Shown: positions 15,853 through 27,000 of the stretch, in pieces
Layout of the letters: every line of letters starts with the position of its first letter
Position numbering within the stretch: the stretch's first letter is position 1
Assembly: GCF_003114855.1 (NCBI RefSeq)
Contig: NZ_BFBB01000007.1
Coordinates: 186,001 to 250,000, forward strand
Source: Leptospira ryugenii
GTDB lineage: Bacteria > Spirochaetota > Leptospiria > Leptospirales > Leptospiraceae
Direction: 5' to 3'
DNA length: 64,000 bases
Notes under the pieces: generated by a model
The model's database searches: none
The model's input: only the letters and a program-made list of their open reading frames with translations
What the model was told of the DNA's origin: nothing
Position numbers and translations under genes: made by a program

Positions 15853-17000
15853 TTGCGTTGGCCTGTTGTTAATGGTGTGACTGGTGTGTGTTTGGGTTTA
15901 CGATTTTGTGCCTCAGCAAAATTAACTGTTTTTAAATTTGGCAATACTGTTTTGGCAAAAATTTCACTTTCAGGCATCAAGGGATAACCAGAAAAAATGA
16001 ACGCTCTGATTCCCATTTTGATGTATTTCTGTATTTTTTCATACACTTGCTCTGGGGTTCCCACAATTGCAGAACCGCAACCTGATCTTGCTAGGCCTAT
16101 TCCGGACCAAATGTACGGTTCAATAAAAAGATCGGTATCAGCATTTTTTCGGAGTTCGTCTTGTCTTTTCACTCCGGCAGATTGGCTATCCAAAGCACGG
16201 TGTTTGATTTCATTGGCCTCATTGAGATTTATTTTGGATAGCAGTTGTTTGGCGGCATCTCTTGCATCTTTCTCTGTATCTCGGATGATTAAATGGATAC
16301 GTAAACCAAAGTCTATCTTTCGCCCAAATCTTTGAGCTCTCTCACTTAAATCAGTCATGGTGGCTGTTAGTCTCTCTTCTGTTTCTGGCCACATTAAGAA
16401 TACATCACAAAACTCTGCGCATAGTTCCCTTGCATCCTCTGAGATGCCTCCAAAGTAAAGTAAAGGTCCTCCGTTTTCTTGGTAGGATTTCACAGGGTCT
16501 GCGGAAAGTTTGAACTGGTAATGTTTTCCTTGGAAATGAATTTCTTCTTGGGTCCAACCCTGTTGCAAAATCTGTATCACTTCCTTGGAAATCTCATACC
16601 GAGTTTTTGAATCACGAACCGTTCCTGGGAGATCCGAGGAGATGATATTGATATTTAATCTACCCTTTAACATATGATCTAGAGTCGAGAGAGTCCTGGC
16701 AAGCATGGGAGGATGGATCTCGCCACACCGAATAGCCGTTAGGAGAGAGATTTGATGGGTAAAAGTAGAAGCTGCCGCCGCAAATGCCAGAGTATCTTGG
16801 CCTGTTTGGTAAGATGAAGGCAATAGGATATTCTGAAACCCAAGGCGATCTGCCTGCCGTATGATATCGGAACAGTGTTCGAAACTAGAACGAAGGGATC
16901 CTTCGGGGACACCCAGATATTCATAATCGCCATTGCAAAGATCACAAAACCAGGCAACCTCGACCAATTCCTCAGGAGATCGGATGATAGGAGATGACAT
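15849..17000 (-). CDS. LLM-class FMNH2-dependent monooxygenase (alkanesulfonate monooxygenase-like)
   Basis: A 383-aa luciferase-like TIM barrel, close in length (381 aa) and layout to SsuD. Seen are the segment [54 protein letters not shown] (SsuD has a comparable N-I-V-T/S-G segment), and [13 protein letters not shown]. Such enzymes need reduced FMN from a separate reductase and cleave alkanesulfonates or related molecules. No ssuABC transporter or SsuE-like FMN reductase is present here, so the true substrate may differ. It is the first gene of the pair with the aldo/keto reductase, overlapping it by 4 bp. Confidence 0.82.
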   Translation of the reverse strand: MSSPIIRSPEELVEVAWFCDLCNGDYEYLGVPEGSLRSSFEHCSDIIRQADRLGFQNILLPSSYQTGQDTLAFAAAASTFTHQISLLTAIRCGEIHPPMLARTLSTLDHMLKGRLNINIISSDLPGTVRDSKTRYEISKEVIQILQQGWTQEEIHFQGKHYQFKLSADPVKSYQENGGPLLYFGGISEDARELCAEFCDVFLMWPETEERLTATMTDLSERAQRFGRKIDFGLRIHLIIRDTEKDARDAAKQLLSKINLNEANEIKHRALDSQSAGVKRQDELRKNADTDLFIEPYIWSGIGLARSGCGSAIVGTPEQVYEKIQKYIKMGIRAFIFSGYPLMPESEIFAKTVLPNLKTVNFAEAQNRKPKHTPVTPLTTGQRK

Positions 17001-17112
17001 AGACTCTAAAAAGTCGAAAATCTAAGGAAATACAAGAGAAAATACTTTCCTATCCCGAATTCACTTGCCTCAAATGAAAAAAAAATTCAATATGACGAAA
17101 TAATTATCTGCT

Positions 17113-18888
17113 ATGTTAACTAGTCTTGATTTCGGATTCTTTGCCTTTACCTTCCTTTTGGTACTCCTCATCGGCATCTATGCTGGTCGCAAGGAATCCG
17201 ATGCGAACGATTACTTTTTGGGTGGGAGGTCTCTCCCTTGGTGGGCGGTGGCAGGCTCACTCTTCGGAACCAATGTTTCCGCCAATCATTTAGTAGGAAT
17301 GTTGGGGATTGGGTTTTCTGTAGGCTTTGCCCAGAGCCATTATGAATTTGGTTCCATACTTGCCATTTACCTCCTCGCCTTTGTCTTTCTGCCTCTGTTC
17401 CGTAAACAAAAACTATATACGCTTTCGCAATTTTTAGAGGTAAAGTTTGGGAAAGAAACTGCCCGTATCTATTCTGGTCTTTGTATTTTGCTCATCATTA
17501 TACAAATGACTGGCGCACTTTATATAGGTGCGCGGAGTTTTCTTCCCTTTCTTCAGATATCAGGCATATCCTTTTCGTATTCGGAACTTGTATTGATCAT
17601 TTCCTTTACCTCCACAATCTACACATGGTTTGGTGGACTTAAGTCTGTTGTCTATACAGATGTAATCCAAACCGTCTTGATCTTATTATCAGGATTGTTG
17701 TTATTTTATTTGGCTCTAAATAGGCCAGAGGTCGGGGGCTTCAATGCCTTGTTACTCAAGGAAAGTTTGCGTGGAGATGAGTTAAGTAAAATGAACCTTT
17801 ACCTACCAAGCAATCATCCCATATTACCTTGGTCAGGTGCTTTAAGTGGGTTATTTCTTTTGCATATCTTCTATTGGAATACAAATCAATATGTTGTCCA
17901 GAGAACTTTAGGTGCCAGAAATATGAAGGAAGCAAGATTAGGAATCCTTACTGGCGGATTTTTGAAATTGAGCATTCCTTTTTTTTCAATTTTAACAGGA
18001 GTAGCTGCCTACCAAATATGGTCTGCGAACCCAAATCTACAAGAGATTGATCCCGATGAAACATTCTCTCGACTAGTTGTTTTAGTTGTACCTGTTGGCT
18101 ATGGTTTGATTGGTATCATCCTTGCAGGGCTCTTGGGAGCAATTTTTTCTAGCATAGATTCAATGTTACATTCAGCGGCTACTCTCTTTACCATTGATTT
18201 TTTTAAACCCTACCGTGAGCACATCGGAAAACCAAGCTCTGATCAATTGGATATGAGAGTAGGAAGAATCTTTCTTCTCCTTTTTTCAATACTGGTAACT
18301 GCATTTGCTTTATTCTTGGTGAATCCAAAATCAAAAGATAACTTCTTTATTGAACTTTCCAGCCAAAGTTCTCATTTTACACCAGCACTATTGGCATCTT
18401 TTATATTGGGTATGTTGGGCTATAAAATCCACCAAAAAATTGTTGTTAGTCTATATATCATAATGCCTCTAGTCAGCCTTATCTCTCCGACTCTTTACGA
18501 ATTACTGGGGAATGAGACAATCTTTCACGTCTTTGGGTCAAAACTCAATTTTTTGCATCGAGTACTTTTGGTTTTCTCAATTTCCATAGCAGTCATGTAT
18601 GTTTTTCGTATTCGAGAACCTAAAAAAGTGAGATCCTATAATCATAAGACATTGTGGATAGGCCTTTCTATTTTTTTATTGATTCTCGTTTTATTGAGAA
18701 TTGTAAGTCCCTCATTCAAAGTATGGTGGGCTTTCTCGGGTGGAATCTCGATCTTTGGGCTATTTCTTTTTGTTTCTTGGCGAACAAACCAAACCAAAAT
18801 TACTTTTGAAAATCTTTATCGAAAAAAAGACCGTTGGTTGTTTGGATTGTTGTTAGGTCTGACGTTTTTCTTTTATTTATACTTCTAA
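17113..18888 (+). CDS. Sodium:solute symporter family transporter
   Basis: A 591-aa polytopic protein of the SSS family with about 14 hydrophobic segments. Family features are the first helix with LIGIYAGRKESDANDYFLGG, then RSLPWWAVAGSLFGTNVSAN and a later LAGLLGAIFSSIDSMLHSAA (the sodium-site Ser-Ser-x-D-S segment). It couples uptake of a solute, such as a sugar, proline or inositol, to sodium. The substrate cannot be fixed from sequence. Likely monocistronic: it follows a divergent gap with AT-rich promoter-like sequence and ends at a 13-bp hairpin. Confidence 0.88.
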   Translation: MLTSLDFGFFAFTFLLVLLIGIYAGRKESDANDYFLGGRSLPWWAVAGSLFGTNVSANHLVGMLGIGFSVGFAQSHYEFGSILAIYLLAFVFLPLFRKQKLYTLSQFLEVKFGKETARIYSGLCILLIIIQMTGALYIGARSFLPFLQISGISFSYSELVLIISFTSTIYTWFGGLKSVVYTDVIQTVLILLSGLLLFYLALNRPEVGGFNALLLKESLRGDELSKMNLYLPSNHPILPWSGALSGLFLLHIFYWNTNQYVVQRTLGARNMKEARLGILTGGFLKLSIPFFSILTGVAAYQIWSANPNLQEIDPDETFSRLVVLVVPVGYGLIGIILAGLLGAIFSSIDSMLHSAATLFTIDFFKPYREHIGKPSSDQLDMRVGRIFLLLFSILVTAFALFLVNPKSKDNFFIELSSQSSHFTPALLASFILGMLGYKIHQKIVVSLYIIMPLVSLISPTLYELLGNETIFHVFGSKLNFLHRVLLVFSISIAVMYVFRIREPKKVRSYNHKTLWIGLSIFLLILVLLRIVSPSFKVWWAFSGGISIFGLFLFVSWRTNQTKITFENLYRKKDRWLFGLLLGLTFFFYLYF

Positions 18889-18914
18889 GGCTTCCTAATT
18901 CTAGGAAGCCTTAG
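18885..18914. terminator. Hairpin terminator between symporter and icd genes
   Basis: A 13-bp perfect stem, CTAAGGCTTCCTA at 18885-18897 with TAGGAAGCCTTAG at 18902-18914, and a 4-nt loop. It starts within the symporter stop codon and lies 8 bp before the end of the convergent icd gene. No T tract is present on either strand, so it may act more as a stabilising or barrier hairpin. Confidence 0.6.
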
Positions 18915-18922
18915 CAAAGTTC

Positions 18923-20134
18923 TTATTTCAATTTTGCATCCAATCTTTTTTTGACTGCATCCATAAATTGAAATGTATCCAATTCTTTTTTGCTAGATGC
19001 TGTCGAAAGAGAGAGAAGGTCTTTTGTCATTTCACCGCCTTCAATGGTTTCAATGATCGCTTCTTCCAATTTCTTAGCAAAATTCACAACATCAGGAGTT
19101 CCGTCCAATTCTCCACGTTTGGCGATGGCACCCGTCCATGCAAAGATTGATGCCACGGAGTTTGTAGAAGTAGTTTCTCCCTTTTGGTATTTACGGTAGT
19201 GGCGAGTCACTGTTCCATGTGCAGCTTCGTATTCGTACTTTCCATCAGGAGAAACAAGTACTGAGGTCATAAGTCCCAAGGAACCAAATCCTGAGGCAAC
19301 CATATCAGACATCACATCTCCATCGTAATTCATAAGTGCCCAAAGTTGACCGCCCTCATTCTTTACAATTTGCGCAACTGCATCATCGATTAGGTAGTAG
19401 TTATAAGAAATGCCTGCGGCTTTCAATTCAGCATCTCTTTCAACAGACATTTTGTCGAAAATTTCGCGGAATCTAGCATGGTATTTTTTGGAAATCGTAT
19501 CTTTCGTTGCAAACCAGATACTGATTTTTTCAGAGAGAGCATAGTTGAAACAAGCCTTAGCAAAAGAAGTGATAGAATCATCCAAATTGTGCATTGCGAG
19601 TGCAACACCTGAACCTTTGTATTCGTTTACTAACAATCTTTGCTTTTCCTTACCGGAGGCATCTGTATATACAAGTTCAACCTTTCCTGGGCCATCCACG
19701 ATCATTTCAACATCGCGGTAGATGTCTCCATATGCATGTCGGCCAATTGCAATCGGCTTTTTCCAGGAGTTTACAGCAGCAGGAATGTTTTTGATAATGA
19801 TAGGTTTTCTAAATACCGTTCCGTCGAGAATGGCACGGATTGTTCCATTTGGTGATTTCCATTCTTGTTTTAGATTGTATTCTTTGACTCTGTCTGCGTT
19901 AGGAGTGATCGTTGCACACTTTACACCTACACCATGTTTTTGGATTGCTTTAGCAGAATCCACTGTGACTTTATCATCTGTTTTGTCTCTATATTCAACA
20001 CCAAGATCATAATACTCCAGATTGATATCTAAATACGGATGGATGAAGCGATCCTTAATTTCTTTCCAGATGATCCTTGTCATCTCATCGCCATCTAGCT
20101 CAACTAACGGTGTTTTTACTTTTATTTTGCTCAT
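18923..20134 (-). CDS. icd: NADP-dependent isocitrate dehydrogenase (eukaryotic-like type)
   Basis: A 403-aa TCA-cycle enzyme that converts isocitrate to 2-oxoglutarate and CO2. The sequence follows the homodimeric, mitochondrial-like type: [14 protein letters not shown] at the N-terminus, [39 protein letters not shown] and the phosphate-binding [14 protein letters not shown] that gives NADP specificity. It lacks the features of the E. coli type, such as its phosphorylation loop. The start has AGGAG 6 nt upstream. It stands alone; the unknown 199-aa gene lies 40 bp upstream on the same strand. Confidence 0.95.
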   Translation of the reverse strand: MSKIKVKTPLVELDGDEMTRIIWKEIKDRFIHPYLDINLEYYDLGVEYRDKTDDKVTVDSAKAIQKHGVGVKCATITPNADRVKEYNLKQEWKSPNGTIRAILDGTVFRKPIIIKNIPAAVNSWKKPIAIGRHAYGDIYRDVEMIVDGPGKVELVYTDASGKEKQRLLVNEYKGSGVALAMHNLDDSITSFAKACFNYALSEKISIWFATKDTISKKYHARFREIFDKMSVERDAELKAAGISYNYYLIDDAVAQIVKNEGGQLWALMNYDGDVMSDMVASGFGSLGLMTSVLVSPDGKYEYEAAHGTVTRHYRKYQKGETTSTNSVASIFAWTGAIAKRGELDGTPDVVNFAKKLEEAIIETIEGGEMTKDLLSLSTASSKKELDTFQFMDAVKKRLDAKLK

Positions 20135-20173
20135 TTCATTCTCCTGAAAATTCTCTACCTATTTTTGATTCGC

Positions 20174-20773
20174 TTATGATTCCGATTTTATAAATGGTAC
20201 GATGTGTTCATTCCAGAGTCTATGGCAAAACTCAGTGGAATGATTGATGGCACCAGGTATGGTATAGATACCCGTTAAAGAAGTGTATCTTTTTTTGTAA
20301 GCCTCTGCTTCCGAAATTTGACCCAGTTTCTCTTCTATCTTTACAAGAGTCATACGCCATTCTTTCATAATTCTAGTTCTCTCTCGGTCTGATTCTGGAA
20401 TTTTTAAATCAGCCGCCCTTTGGATTGAAATATCCAGAAAGTGAAGGGGAAAGGCTGGAGGTGTAAACTTGTCCCTGATTTCAACAAGGTCTTTTTCAAT
20501 GTCCAATTCTTCAATCTTAGATCGGAAGAAGAAAGTAGAGAGAGCCATAGAAGCAGGGAGATAGAAGGCAAAATTTCGATCAAAGGCGGCCATCTGCGAA
20601 ACGGCCCAAGCAACCGATTTGGCTTGGGGGCTTGGAACTCTTTCCCAATCTTCCCTGCTGATGGAGGCTATTTTTTGGAAACAGTACTGAGTGAAACGGA
20701 GTTTTTCGATCCAGAAAATTTCTATAATTGAGGGAATCATGTCCGTTTCGTTCATTTTTACGAAAGGAAACAT
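20174..20773 (-). CDS. Conserved-looking protein of unknown function
   Basis: A 199-aa protein not recognised as a known family. It is mostly helical by eye, with an aromatic-rich N-terminal half (FWIEKLRFTQYCF, DRNFAFYLP), a hydrophobic SMALSTFFF segment and a charged second half (SDRERTRIMKEWRMTL). There is no signal peptide or clear membrane helix. Start choice is uncertain: ATGs at 20773, 20755 and 20740 are in frame and none has a good Shine-Dalgarno sequence. It lies 40 bp upstream of icd on the same strand and is divergent from the next small gene. Confidence 0.55.
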   Translation of the reverse strand: MFPFVKMNETDMIPSIIEIFWIEKLRFTQYCFQKIASISREDWERVPSPQAKSVAWAVSQMAAFDRNFAFYLPASMALSTFFFRSKIEELDIEKDLVEIRDKFTPPAFPLHFLDISIQRAADLKIPESDRERTRIMKEWRMTLVKIEEKLGQISEAEAYKKRYTSLTGIYTIPGAINHSTEFCHRLWNEHIVPFIKSES

Positions 20774-20847
20774 TTTTTCAAGTGAGAATCTTTTTTCCGA
20801 ACAAAAGCTTCTCTTTTCGACCCTCTTCTTTCGTAGGAGGCCTTAGC

Positions 20848-21255
20848 ATGAGCGAGTCTGAGGAATGCTGGTACGAACTAACAGATCGGATAGATGAATT
20901 TCAAAATATCCTGAGAATTTTGAATCATTATTATGAGATGCTCTCGACCAAGGTGAGTCCTCTTTTCCAATTTAGAAAAGAGGTAGCAGGATTGGCAAGT
21001 GACCAAGTGCAAATCTTTCTCTCACCCTTGGGAAAGTATGAGTTCCAAATCGCCTGTAAGGTTCCCAAACAGAATCGTTGCGAAACCTGGATCCATCTAG
21101 ATGGAATCCAAGAAGAACGTGATCGATTGCAAGCAAATGGAATCCATGAACATCCAGTATTTCAAATCGTATGTTTGAATGACCTCTTCCAAGCTTCCAC
21201 GGTGCCTTGCACAAATCCTTTGTTAACACAAAAAAAAGTAGCAAATGGAGACTGA
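20848..21255 (+). CDS. Small protein of unknown function
   Basis: A 135-aa soluble protein, no known family recognised. It begins MSESEECWYELTDRIDEF and has a helical first part (heptad-like LRILNHYYEML), then a beta-rich part (DQVQIFLSPLGKYEFQIACK). The open frame extends to 20728, but an AGGAGG at 20836-20840 region and the start ATG at 20848 fit better. It ends 18 bp before the secreted lipocalin-like gene, so the two probably form an operon. Low content of odd residues supports a real gene. Confidence 0.6.
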   Translation: MSESEECWYELTDRIDEFQNILRILNHYYEMLSTKVSPLFQFRKEVAGLASDQVQIFLSPLGKYEFQIACKVPKQNRCETWIHLDGIQEERDRLQANGIHEHPVFQIVCLNDLFQASTVPCTNPLLTQKKVANGD

Positions 21256-21273
21256 GGGTGTATATATTGCGGA

Positions 21274-22335
21274 ATGTTTTTCCTCCTATTTCCCGTTGTC
21301 TTCCTAAGTTTTCTCTTTCCTTTAGCTGCAGACGACAAACCTACGCAGGCAATTCGTCCCAACCTAGCAAGCGACTTTAGAACTCAGCTCTATAAAGATG
21401 AAGGGTATCTCCAAGCCTGGAATTTCTCTTTCCAAAACCAGGATTACAAAGTTTTTTTAACCTTTTTGGTCAGTAATTTCGGACCCGGAAGCAAAAACAA
21501 TGGGATGAGTGTTTTGGTTAAACACAAAAACAAAGACTTGTACTACAGCACACAAGAGTTTGGTGAAGATGAATATTCAATGAAACCTGGCCAATTTTTC
21601 CAACAGAGTGGCGAAAATTGGATGGCTTTTAAAGAGGGAAAGTATGTGCTCCATATGGTGTTTCCTGATTGGATCTTTGATTTAGAATTCAGTCCCACTC
21701 TCAAATCAGGAATAGCTATTTCTGGGGGCAAACTGTATTTAGGTGACAAAGAAAGATTTATACAAGCAGATATCCCACTCTCCTATGCAAATGTGAAAGG
21801 GTATATTTTTTACAAAGGATTGCCAGAAGAAGTGAAAGGTGTAGGAGGTATGGAACACCTTTTAACAAATTATGAAGTTTATAAATTCTCAAAAAAATGG
21901 GAAATCGTGAGAAGCCAAACCAAAGAGGGAACGAGAATTCTAGCCGGCGGATTTATGGGTTCAGAAATCATTCCAGGAGGGTTTTTTCGGAAAGTAGGTC
22001 TTATCTCCAAATCAGGTGAGATCTTGTTGGATGGAACTGTATCCAAAATTGAAATTCTTGAAACAGAAAAAGATCTCGTTTCTGGCTATACTTTACCAAA
22101 AAAGGAAAAACTTTATTTGAATGAAAGAGATGATTGCCATCTAACAATTGAAAGAAAGCAAACAATAGGCTCTATGAGCGCCTTAGAAAATATCTCTGCC
22201 CTCTTACGTTTTTTTATTGGATTGTTTTTTACAAAACCATACCAGGTACATTCCGATGTAGAGATGAGCATTCATTGTGGGGATTTCCAACAAAAAGCAA
22301 AAGGGATTCACTCTTATTATTTGATCAATGAATGA
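21274..22335 (+). CDS. Secreted protein, possibly lipocalin-like (Svf1/CrtC-type)
   Basis: A 353-aa protein. Residues 1-19 form a signal peptide (MFFLLFPVVFLSFLFPLAA, then D-D-K). The rest is beta-rich with alternating hydrophobic strands. The order of segments (YLQAWNFSFQNQDYKVFLTF early; VKGVGGMEHLLTNYEVYKFS in the middle; GFFRKVGLISKSGEILLDGT later) recalls the double-lipocalin Svf1/AttH/CrtC-like fold, in which a G-x-G-Y-x-x-H-x-W motif lies in the middle. That motif is only partly kept here (GVGGMEHLL), so the assignment is weak. It is convergent with the MBL hydrolase gene, with a 10-bp gap. Confidence 0.6.
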   Translation: MFFLLFPVVFLSFLFPLAADDKPTQAIRPNLASDFRTQLYKDEGYLQAWNFSFQNQDYKVFLTFLVSNFGPGSKNNGMSVLVKHKNKDLYYSTQEFGEDEYSMKPGQFFQQSGENWMAFKEGKYVLHMVFPDWIFDLEFSPTLKSGIAISGGKLYLGDKERFIQADIPLSYANVKGYIFYKGLPEEVKGVGGMEHLLTNYEVYKFSKKWEIVRSQTKEGTRILAGGFMGSEIIPGGFFRKVGLISKSGEILLDGTVSKIEILETEKDLVSGYTLPKKEKLYLNERDDCHLTIERKQTIGSMSALENISALLRFFIGLFFTKPYQVHSDVEMSIHCGDFQQKAKGIHSYYLINE

Positions 22336-22345
22336 ATCTTCGAAA

Positions 22346-23293
22346 TCAATCTAGTAAAAACGTCATTCCTTCTCTGGCGACTGTAACTTGTGTTTTGCTG
22401 GTATCAACAACCTTTCCCTCTTCCAAAATGATGCGTATCACTTCCTGGTCATCGTGGTCTGGTTCATGATGCGTCAAGACAACGGAACGAATGTCCATCA
22501 TTTCAGCAAATTCTACTGCCTTACCAACAGCGGTGTGGCCCCAGCCAACTTTCTTTTCCGCCTCAGCTGTACTATATTGAGCATCGATGACAATCAAATC
22601 GGCACCTTCGATATGAGGTTTGAGAGACAAGAGATACTCTCTGTCCTCTTCTCTATACTCCACATCGGTACAGAAGAGAAACTTTCGATTCCCCTCTCTG
22701 ACTCGGTAGCCAGTGCAACTCCCAGGATGCCGTAAGGAGATCGGAATGATCTTCAACTCACCAATCGAATACGATTCAAATTCTTTCCAGAGGTGAAAGG
22801 TTTTTTTGGAGGCCATCTGGTCGAGGGTAATGGGAAAATTTTCAGGGTGTTGCTGGCGCACCAAACGTTCTTCTAAATTTGGGATGCAAGAATAGAATTG
22901 GATGTTCGTAGAAGGGGAATACCCTGGTTTAAAGAAGGGCCAACCCTGGATATGGTCCCAGTGAGTATGGGAAACAAGGATATTTAGGTCTAGGGCTTGG
23001 CCACTGAAGGCCAAAGGAGCCAAGGTATTGCCAAGCTCTCGGATGCCAGTCCCCATATCAAAGATGATGCGTTCCCCAGCTTCCCCTTCTAAGTAAACAC
23101 AGGTGGTATTGCCACCAAGGTCCTGGGCAAGTGGCATGGGCAAGGAATGGATGAAATCATCCTCGGAAAAGTCTTTGTTTTTCTGCCACTCCGCCTTTGC
23201 CATCTTCAGGATTTTTTTTAATTTATCCTGGTATTCCCGTTTTGTGATCGGGGTTGGTAAAGAGCCTCGCACACCAAAGAGAGTAATTTTCAT
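22346..23293 (-). CDS. MBL-fold metallo-hydrolase
   Basis: A 315-aa metallo-beta-lactamase-fold enzyme. The zinc motif H-T-H-W-D-H is at residues 109-114 (SHTHWDHIQGWPFF), with further ligands in LRHPGSCTGYRV, VIDAQYS and VVLTHHEPDHDD. The N-terminal FGVRGSLPTP and GGNTTCVYLE segments are typical of the subgroup related to cAMP/cGMP phosphodiesterases and phosphonate-processing PhnP-like enzymes. A cyclic-nucleotide phosphodiesterase role is possible, because the genome region has a cyclase, but this is unproven. Cytoplasmic, no signal peptide. Confidence 0.85.
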   Translation of the reverse strand: MKITLFGVRGSLPTPITKREYQDKLKKILKMAKAEWQKNKDFSEDDFIHSLPMPLAQDLGGNTTCVYLEGEAGERIIFDMGTGIRELGNTLAPLAFSGQALDLNILVSHTHWDHIQGWPFFKPGYSPSTNIQFYSCIPNLEERLVRQQHPENFPITLDQMASKKTFHLWKEFESYSIGELKIIPISLRHPGSCTGYRVREGNRKFLFCTDVEYREEDREYLLSLKPHIEGADLIVIDAQYSTAEAEKKVGWGHTAVGKAVEFAEMMDIRSVVLTHHEPDHDDQEVIRIILEEGKVVDTSKTQVTVAREGMTFLLD

Positions 23294-23378
23294 TCCGTTC
23301 CTCTAGGAAATATCATTTCAGCCTTCGTTTGACGAAAGAACCTACTTACAAAGTATCGGTATACAGGAACCATTTGCC

Positions 23379-24053
23379 TTGAACCTTACTCCAGAAATCA
23401 GAGAAAAGCTCTGGTCTTTTGCCTCTCGTACCAGTTTTCAGTCTGACTACCTCATTCAGGTTCAAGAATGGGGCAAAAAAATCGACCCAAAAAAATATTT
23501 CCCGCCGCACGTGACCGAACTCTGGTTAGAGTTGGGATCAGGCTGGGGCGAGGTAGCCATACAGCTTGCCGAAGCCTTTCCAAACACAGGCTTTTTGCTC
23601 ATGGAGAAAAAAATAGATCGGATCAAAGCTACGGAAAAAAAGAGAAAAGAGAGAGGCCTGGAAAACATCCGCTATATGACCTTAAACTTTCAATGGTTCT
23701 TTAGTGAGTTAATGGAAACAGAAATGTTTAGTACCGTACTCATCAATTTTCCCGACCCATGGCCTAAAGCAAAACATTGGAAACATAGATTGATGCAAGA
23801 AGAGTTTCTCACCAATCTACATGCAATCATCAAACCAGAAGGTAGGCTTTTGTTTGCGACAGACTATGGTCCGTATGCGAGAAAAACGATTTCTATGTTT
23901 CGTAGGCTAAACCATTTGTTCAAGGGAAGTACGGAAGTTGCATTTGAAAGACCTAATTTTCCCGTCTCTTTTTTTGAAAATGAGAAACGGGAAGAAGGAA
24001 AGCGGATTTACTATCTGGAAAGGACTAAGGTGACTCCACTCGGATCGTACTGA
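23379..24053 (+). CDS. trmB: tRNA (guanine-N7)-methyltransferase
   Basis: A 224-aa SAM-dependent methyltransferase that forms m7G46 in tRNA. Visible are the SAM site ELGSGWGEVAIQLAE and the signature INFPDPWPKAKHWKHRLMQ (N-F-P-D-P-W-x-K-x-x-H-x-K-R-R-L-x), plus the later LFATDYGPYA. The start is taken as TTG at 23379, with AGGAA about 8 nt upstream, since no ATG gives a full N-terminus. Its 3' end overlaps the convergent TPR lipoprotein gene by 29 bp. The usual C-terminal T-x-x-E segment of TrmB is only weakly matched. Confidence 0.88.
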   Translation: MNLTPEIREKLWSFASRTSFQSDYLIQVQEWGKKIDPKKYFPPHVTELWLELGSGWGEVAIQLAEAFPNTGFLLMEKKIDRIKATEKKRKERGLENIRYMTLNFQWFFSELMETEMFSTVLINFPDPWPKAKHWKHRLMQEEFLTNLHAIIKPEGRLLFATDYGPYARKTISMFRRLNHLFKGSTEVAFERPNFPVSFFENEKREEGKRIYYLERTKVTPLGSY

Positions 24054-27000
24054 TGCGTTTGCCATCTTTCTCAGGCGTCCATGAGAGAGATTTTTTCTGG
24101 CTATCTTTGGTTACGAGTAGTTCTTTACCCTTTGCATCCACAGAGGCACCAGGAAAAGAGTGCCTAAAATCGAGCCCAGTCAATACTTCCGACCATTTGC
24201 CCTCTGCCTTCCAAACCAATAATGATTCGGAAGTCCGAAGGTGGATGCTATCTTCATTTCGATAGCTAAGAACTACGGTTCCCTTTTTCGCAAGTGAGGT
24301 GACCTTAGCATTTATATCTACTTCTAGAAACTGTTGGTTTGTTTGCAGGAGACAACTTCTCACCAAACAGCCATATATGCGAGGAATCTCCTTAGTATCT
24401 CCCTTGAGAAAGGTTCCTGTTTTGTTGGATAATGTCCAAGTATCATATGTTAAACTTTGGAATAGAAACTCTTTTTTCTTGTCACGTATGATAAACACTT
24501 CTCCCTGAGGTAGGACTGAAAAACTAAGAATGTCCTTTTCTTTAGATTCAAATTCTTTTACACCTTCAAAGGATAAAATCTGAAAGTGCATCTCTTTTGT
24601 TTTTTGGTTTTGGGATAGAAGGTAAATATGGTCTTCAAAAACTTCCCCATGCACAATGGATTCATTTTCATTGAGTAAAATATTTGTACTTAATGCACCA
24701 GAATCAGGGTATATCTTCTGGAGTAGTCCACGTTTGAGCGCTACCAATTGTTTACTGGCGACAAGCAATGTAAATGGATCTGGAGTAAATATCTTCCATA
24801 CCTGTTCCTTCGTTTTTCGATCTAAGGCAACGATACTTTCCCCATAATTGATAATGATGCGATTGGGATAGAGAATTGGGTCTTGCTTTGGTGTTCCAGC
24901 CAATTGCAATTCTGTGATCACTGCTGGGATCCCCTCTTCATCGACTGGCAACATCCTAGCATATTTGGTATCAGGATGGTTTTTGCGGATCTCTTCACGG
25001 ATCGCATTCCGTTTTGCTAGGGTTTTTTCGTTTGGTGATGATTTTTGTTTTTCCGAGAGAATCGTAAAATAGGCATACAGTGCTTCGGGGTTCCGATCAT
25101 CTTTCAAAACATTGAGTATGGAATCCTCTGCTTCTTTCAGTTTTCCTTGTTTAAAATAGATATAGGCTAGGTGGATTTCCCCATCTGAAAAATCAGGATC
25201 AGACTTTCGCAATCCTTCCAGAACCTCTTTGGATTCCTCTATCAAATCCTCATTAAAATATGCAATGGCAAGGTTATAAGAGGAAAGGGAGAATTGATTG
25301 TCTTTGTTCTTTGCTTTCTCAAATTCTCGTTTTGCCTCCGCAGGTTTTTCTGTTCGGTAATAGACTAGACCTTTGGCAACATTAGCAGGAGCAAAATTAC
25401 CATTTAAGAGTATGGATTTATCCAATTGGTTGATGGATAGGTCCCAATCTTTTTTCTTCATTGAGATGAGACCAAGCATATAATAGCTGTAAAACGAATC
25501 TGGTTTTTCTTTTAGGATTTGATGAAACCCTTCTTCTGCCTTACTGGTCTCTCCTTTTTTGTAAAAATAGGCAAAGATACCCTCGCGAAACGAAGAAGCT
25601 TGGTCACGGTTTTCTTTGGCAGCTTTTTCAAGAATACTGATGCCCTTTTCTTCTTCGCCTTTGGCCATATAACATTCGGCAACTTTTACCAACAGAGATG
25701 GTTTAGGAACTTTATCATGCGCCTTGGTATATGCAGTGATGGCATCATCATATCGCTTCTTGTCAAAAGCTTTGTTTCCTTCACGCACATAAGGAATGAT
25801 TTCCGCAAAGCGTAGATTTTCCTTAATGGTGTTTTCTGTTTCATTCACCTCAGGGATTTCTTTGGATAACTTTTTTGATTTTTGAATCGTTTCTAAGGCT
25901 TGTTTGTATTTTTCTTGGTCATTTTCTTCGACAGCCCTTTTGTAATATAGATTGGCTAATCGAAACTGAATGGCTTCGTTTTCTGGATTCTTTTTTTGCA
26001 AATCTAAATAGATCTTTTCTGCTTCTTCAAATCTACCAGAATCTTCTGCGATTCTCCCCAATGTGATGGCAGCATATGGATCATTTTTGGCGAGAGATTG
26101 CAGTCTGTTAACAAATTCATTTTCTTTTTTAGAATCACCTAACTTTGCATAAACTCTGGCTAAACCTTGGATTGCGAGTAGATTTTTCTCATCTAATCTA
26201 AGCGCTTCCTTATAGCTCGATTCTGATTTTTTAAAATCTCCAAAAGCAAAGAATGCTTTTCCGAAAGCATTGTGTGCAGATGGATCTTCTGGATTTCTTC
26301 CTAAGGCTTTGCCATAAAGATCCAAGGCCTGTTTCTTCCTTCCCTGCCTAAGAAATGTATCTCCTTCTTTGATGTACATCTGAGATTCTGCAAATATCTT
26401 TGCTTTTTGAATCGCTTCTTTATCTGCATGTGGATGGCTTTCTGCCTTTTTCAAAGCTTCTAAGGCTTCATCATTCCTTCCGAGATCAATCAGCAAGTAG
26501 GCCAAATTGATCTTTGGTTCAAAAAAATTTGGATCGATGGAAGATGCATCTTGGAAACTCAAAATTGCTTTGGGGCTTTGTCCCCATTTCCATTGGCAGA
26601 TACCTAATTTATTTTTTAGTTCTGCATTTCTCGGTGATTTCGTTAATCCCAACTCGGAGACCTTTTGGCAATCAGCATACTGGTTTTTTTTGATGTAAAG
26701 ATTGCACAATCCTAGATAGGCGGGAATATGATTGTCTTGCAGTGAAATCGACTTACGGAAGCTAGTTTCTGATTCAGAGAATGTACCTTTTAGAAAGTAA
26801 GCGGTACCCAAAAAGGTATGAAGCGAGGCATTGTTTGGTTGTAGGTCTATGCCTTTTCTGTATTCTGAAATGGCCAGGTCATAATTCTTTTTATTCAGGG
26901 CATCGTTTCCCTTTTGGATGTATCCAGCCACACGCGTTGCTTCTTTTGCATTTTGAGAAGATTTGCTTTCAGGTTGTAATTTCTCTGCTTCCGCAAAGTA

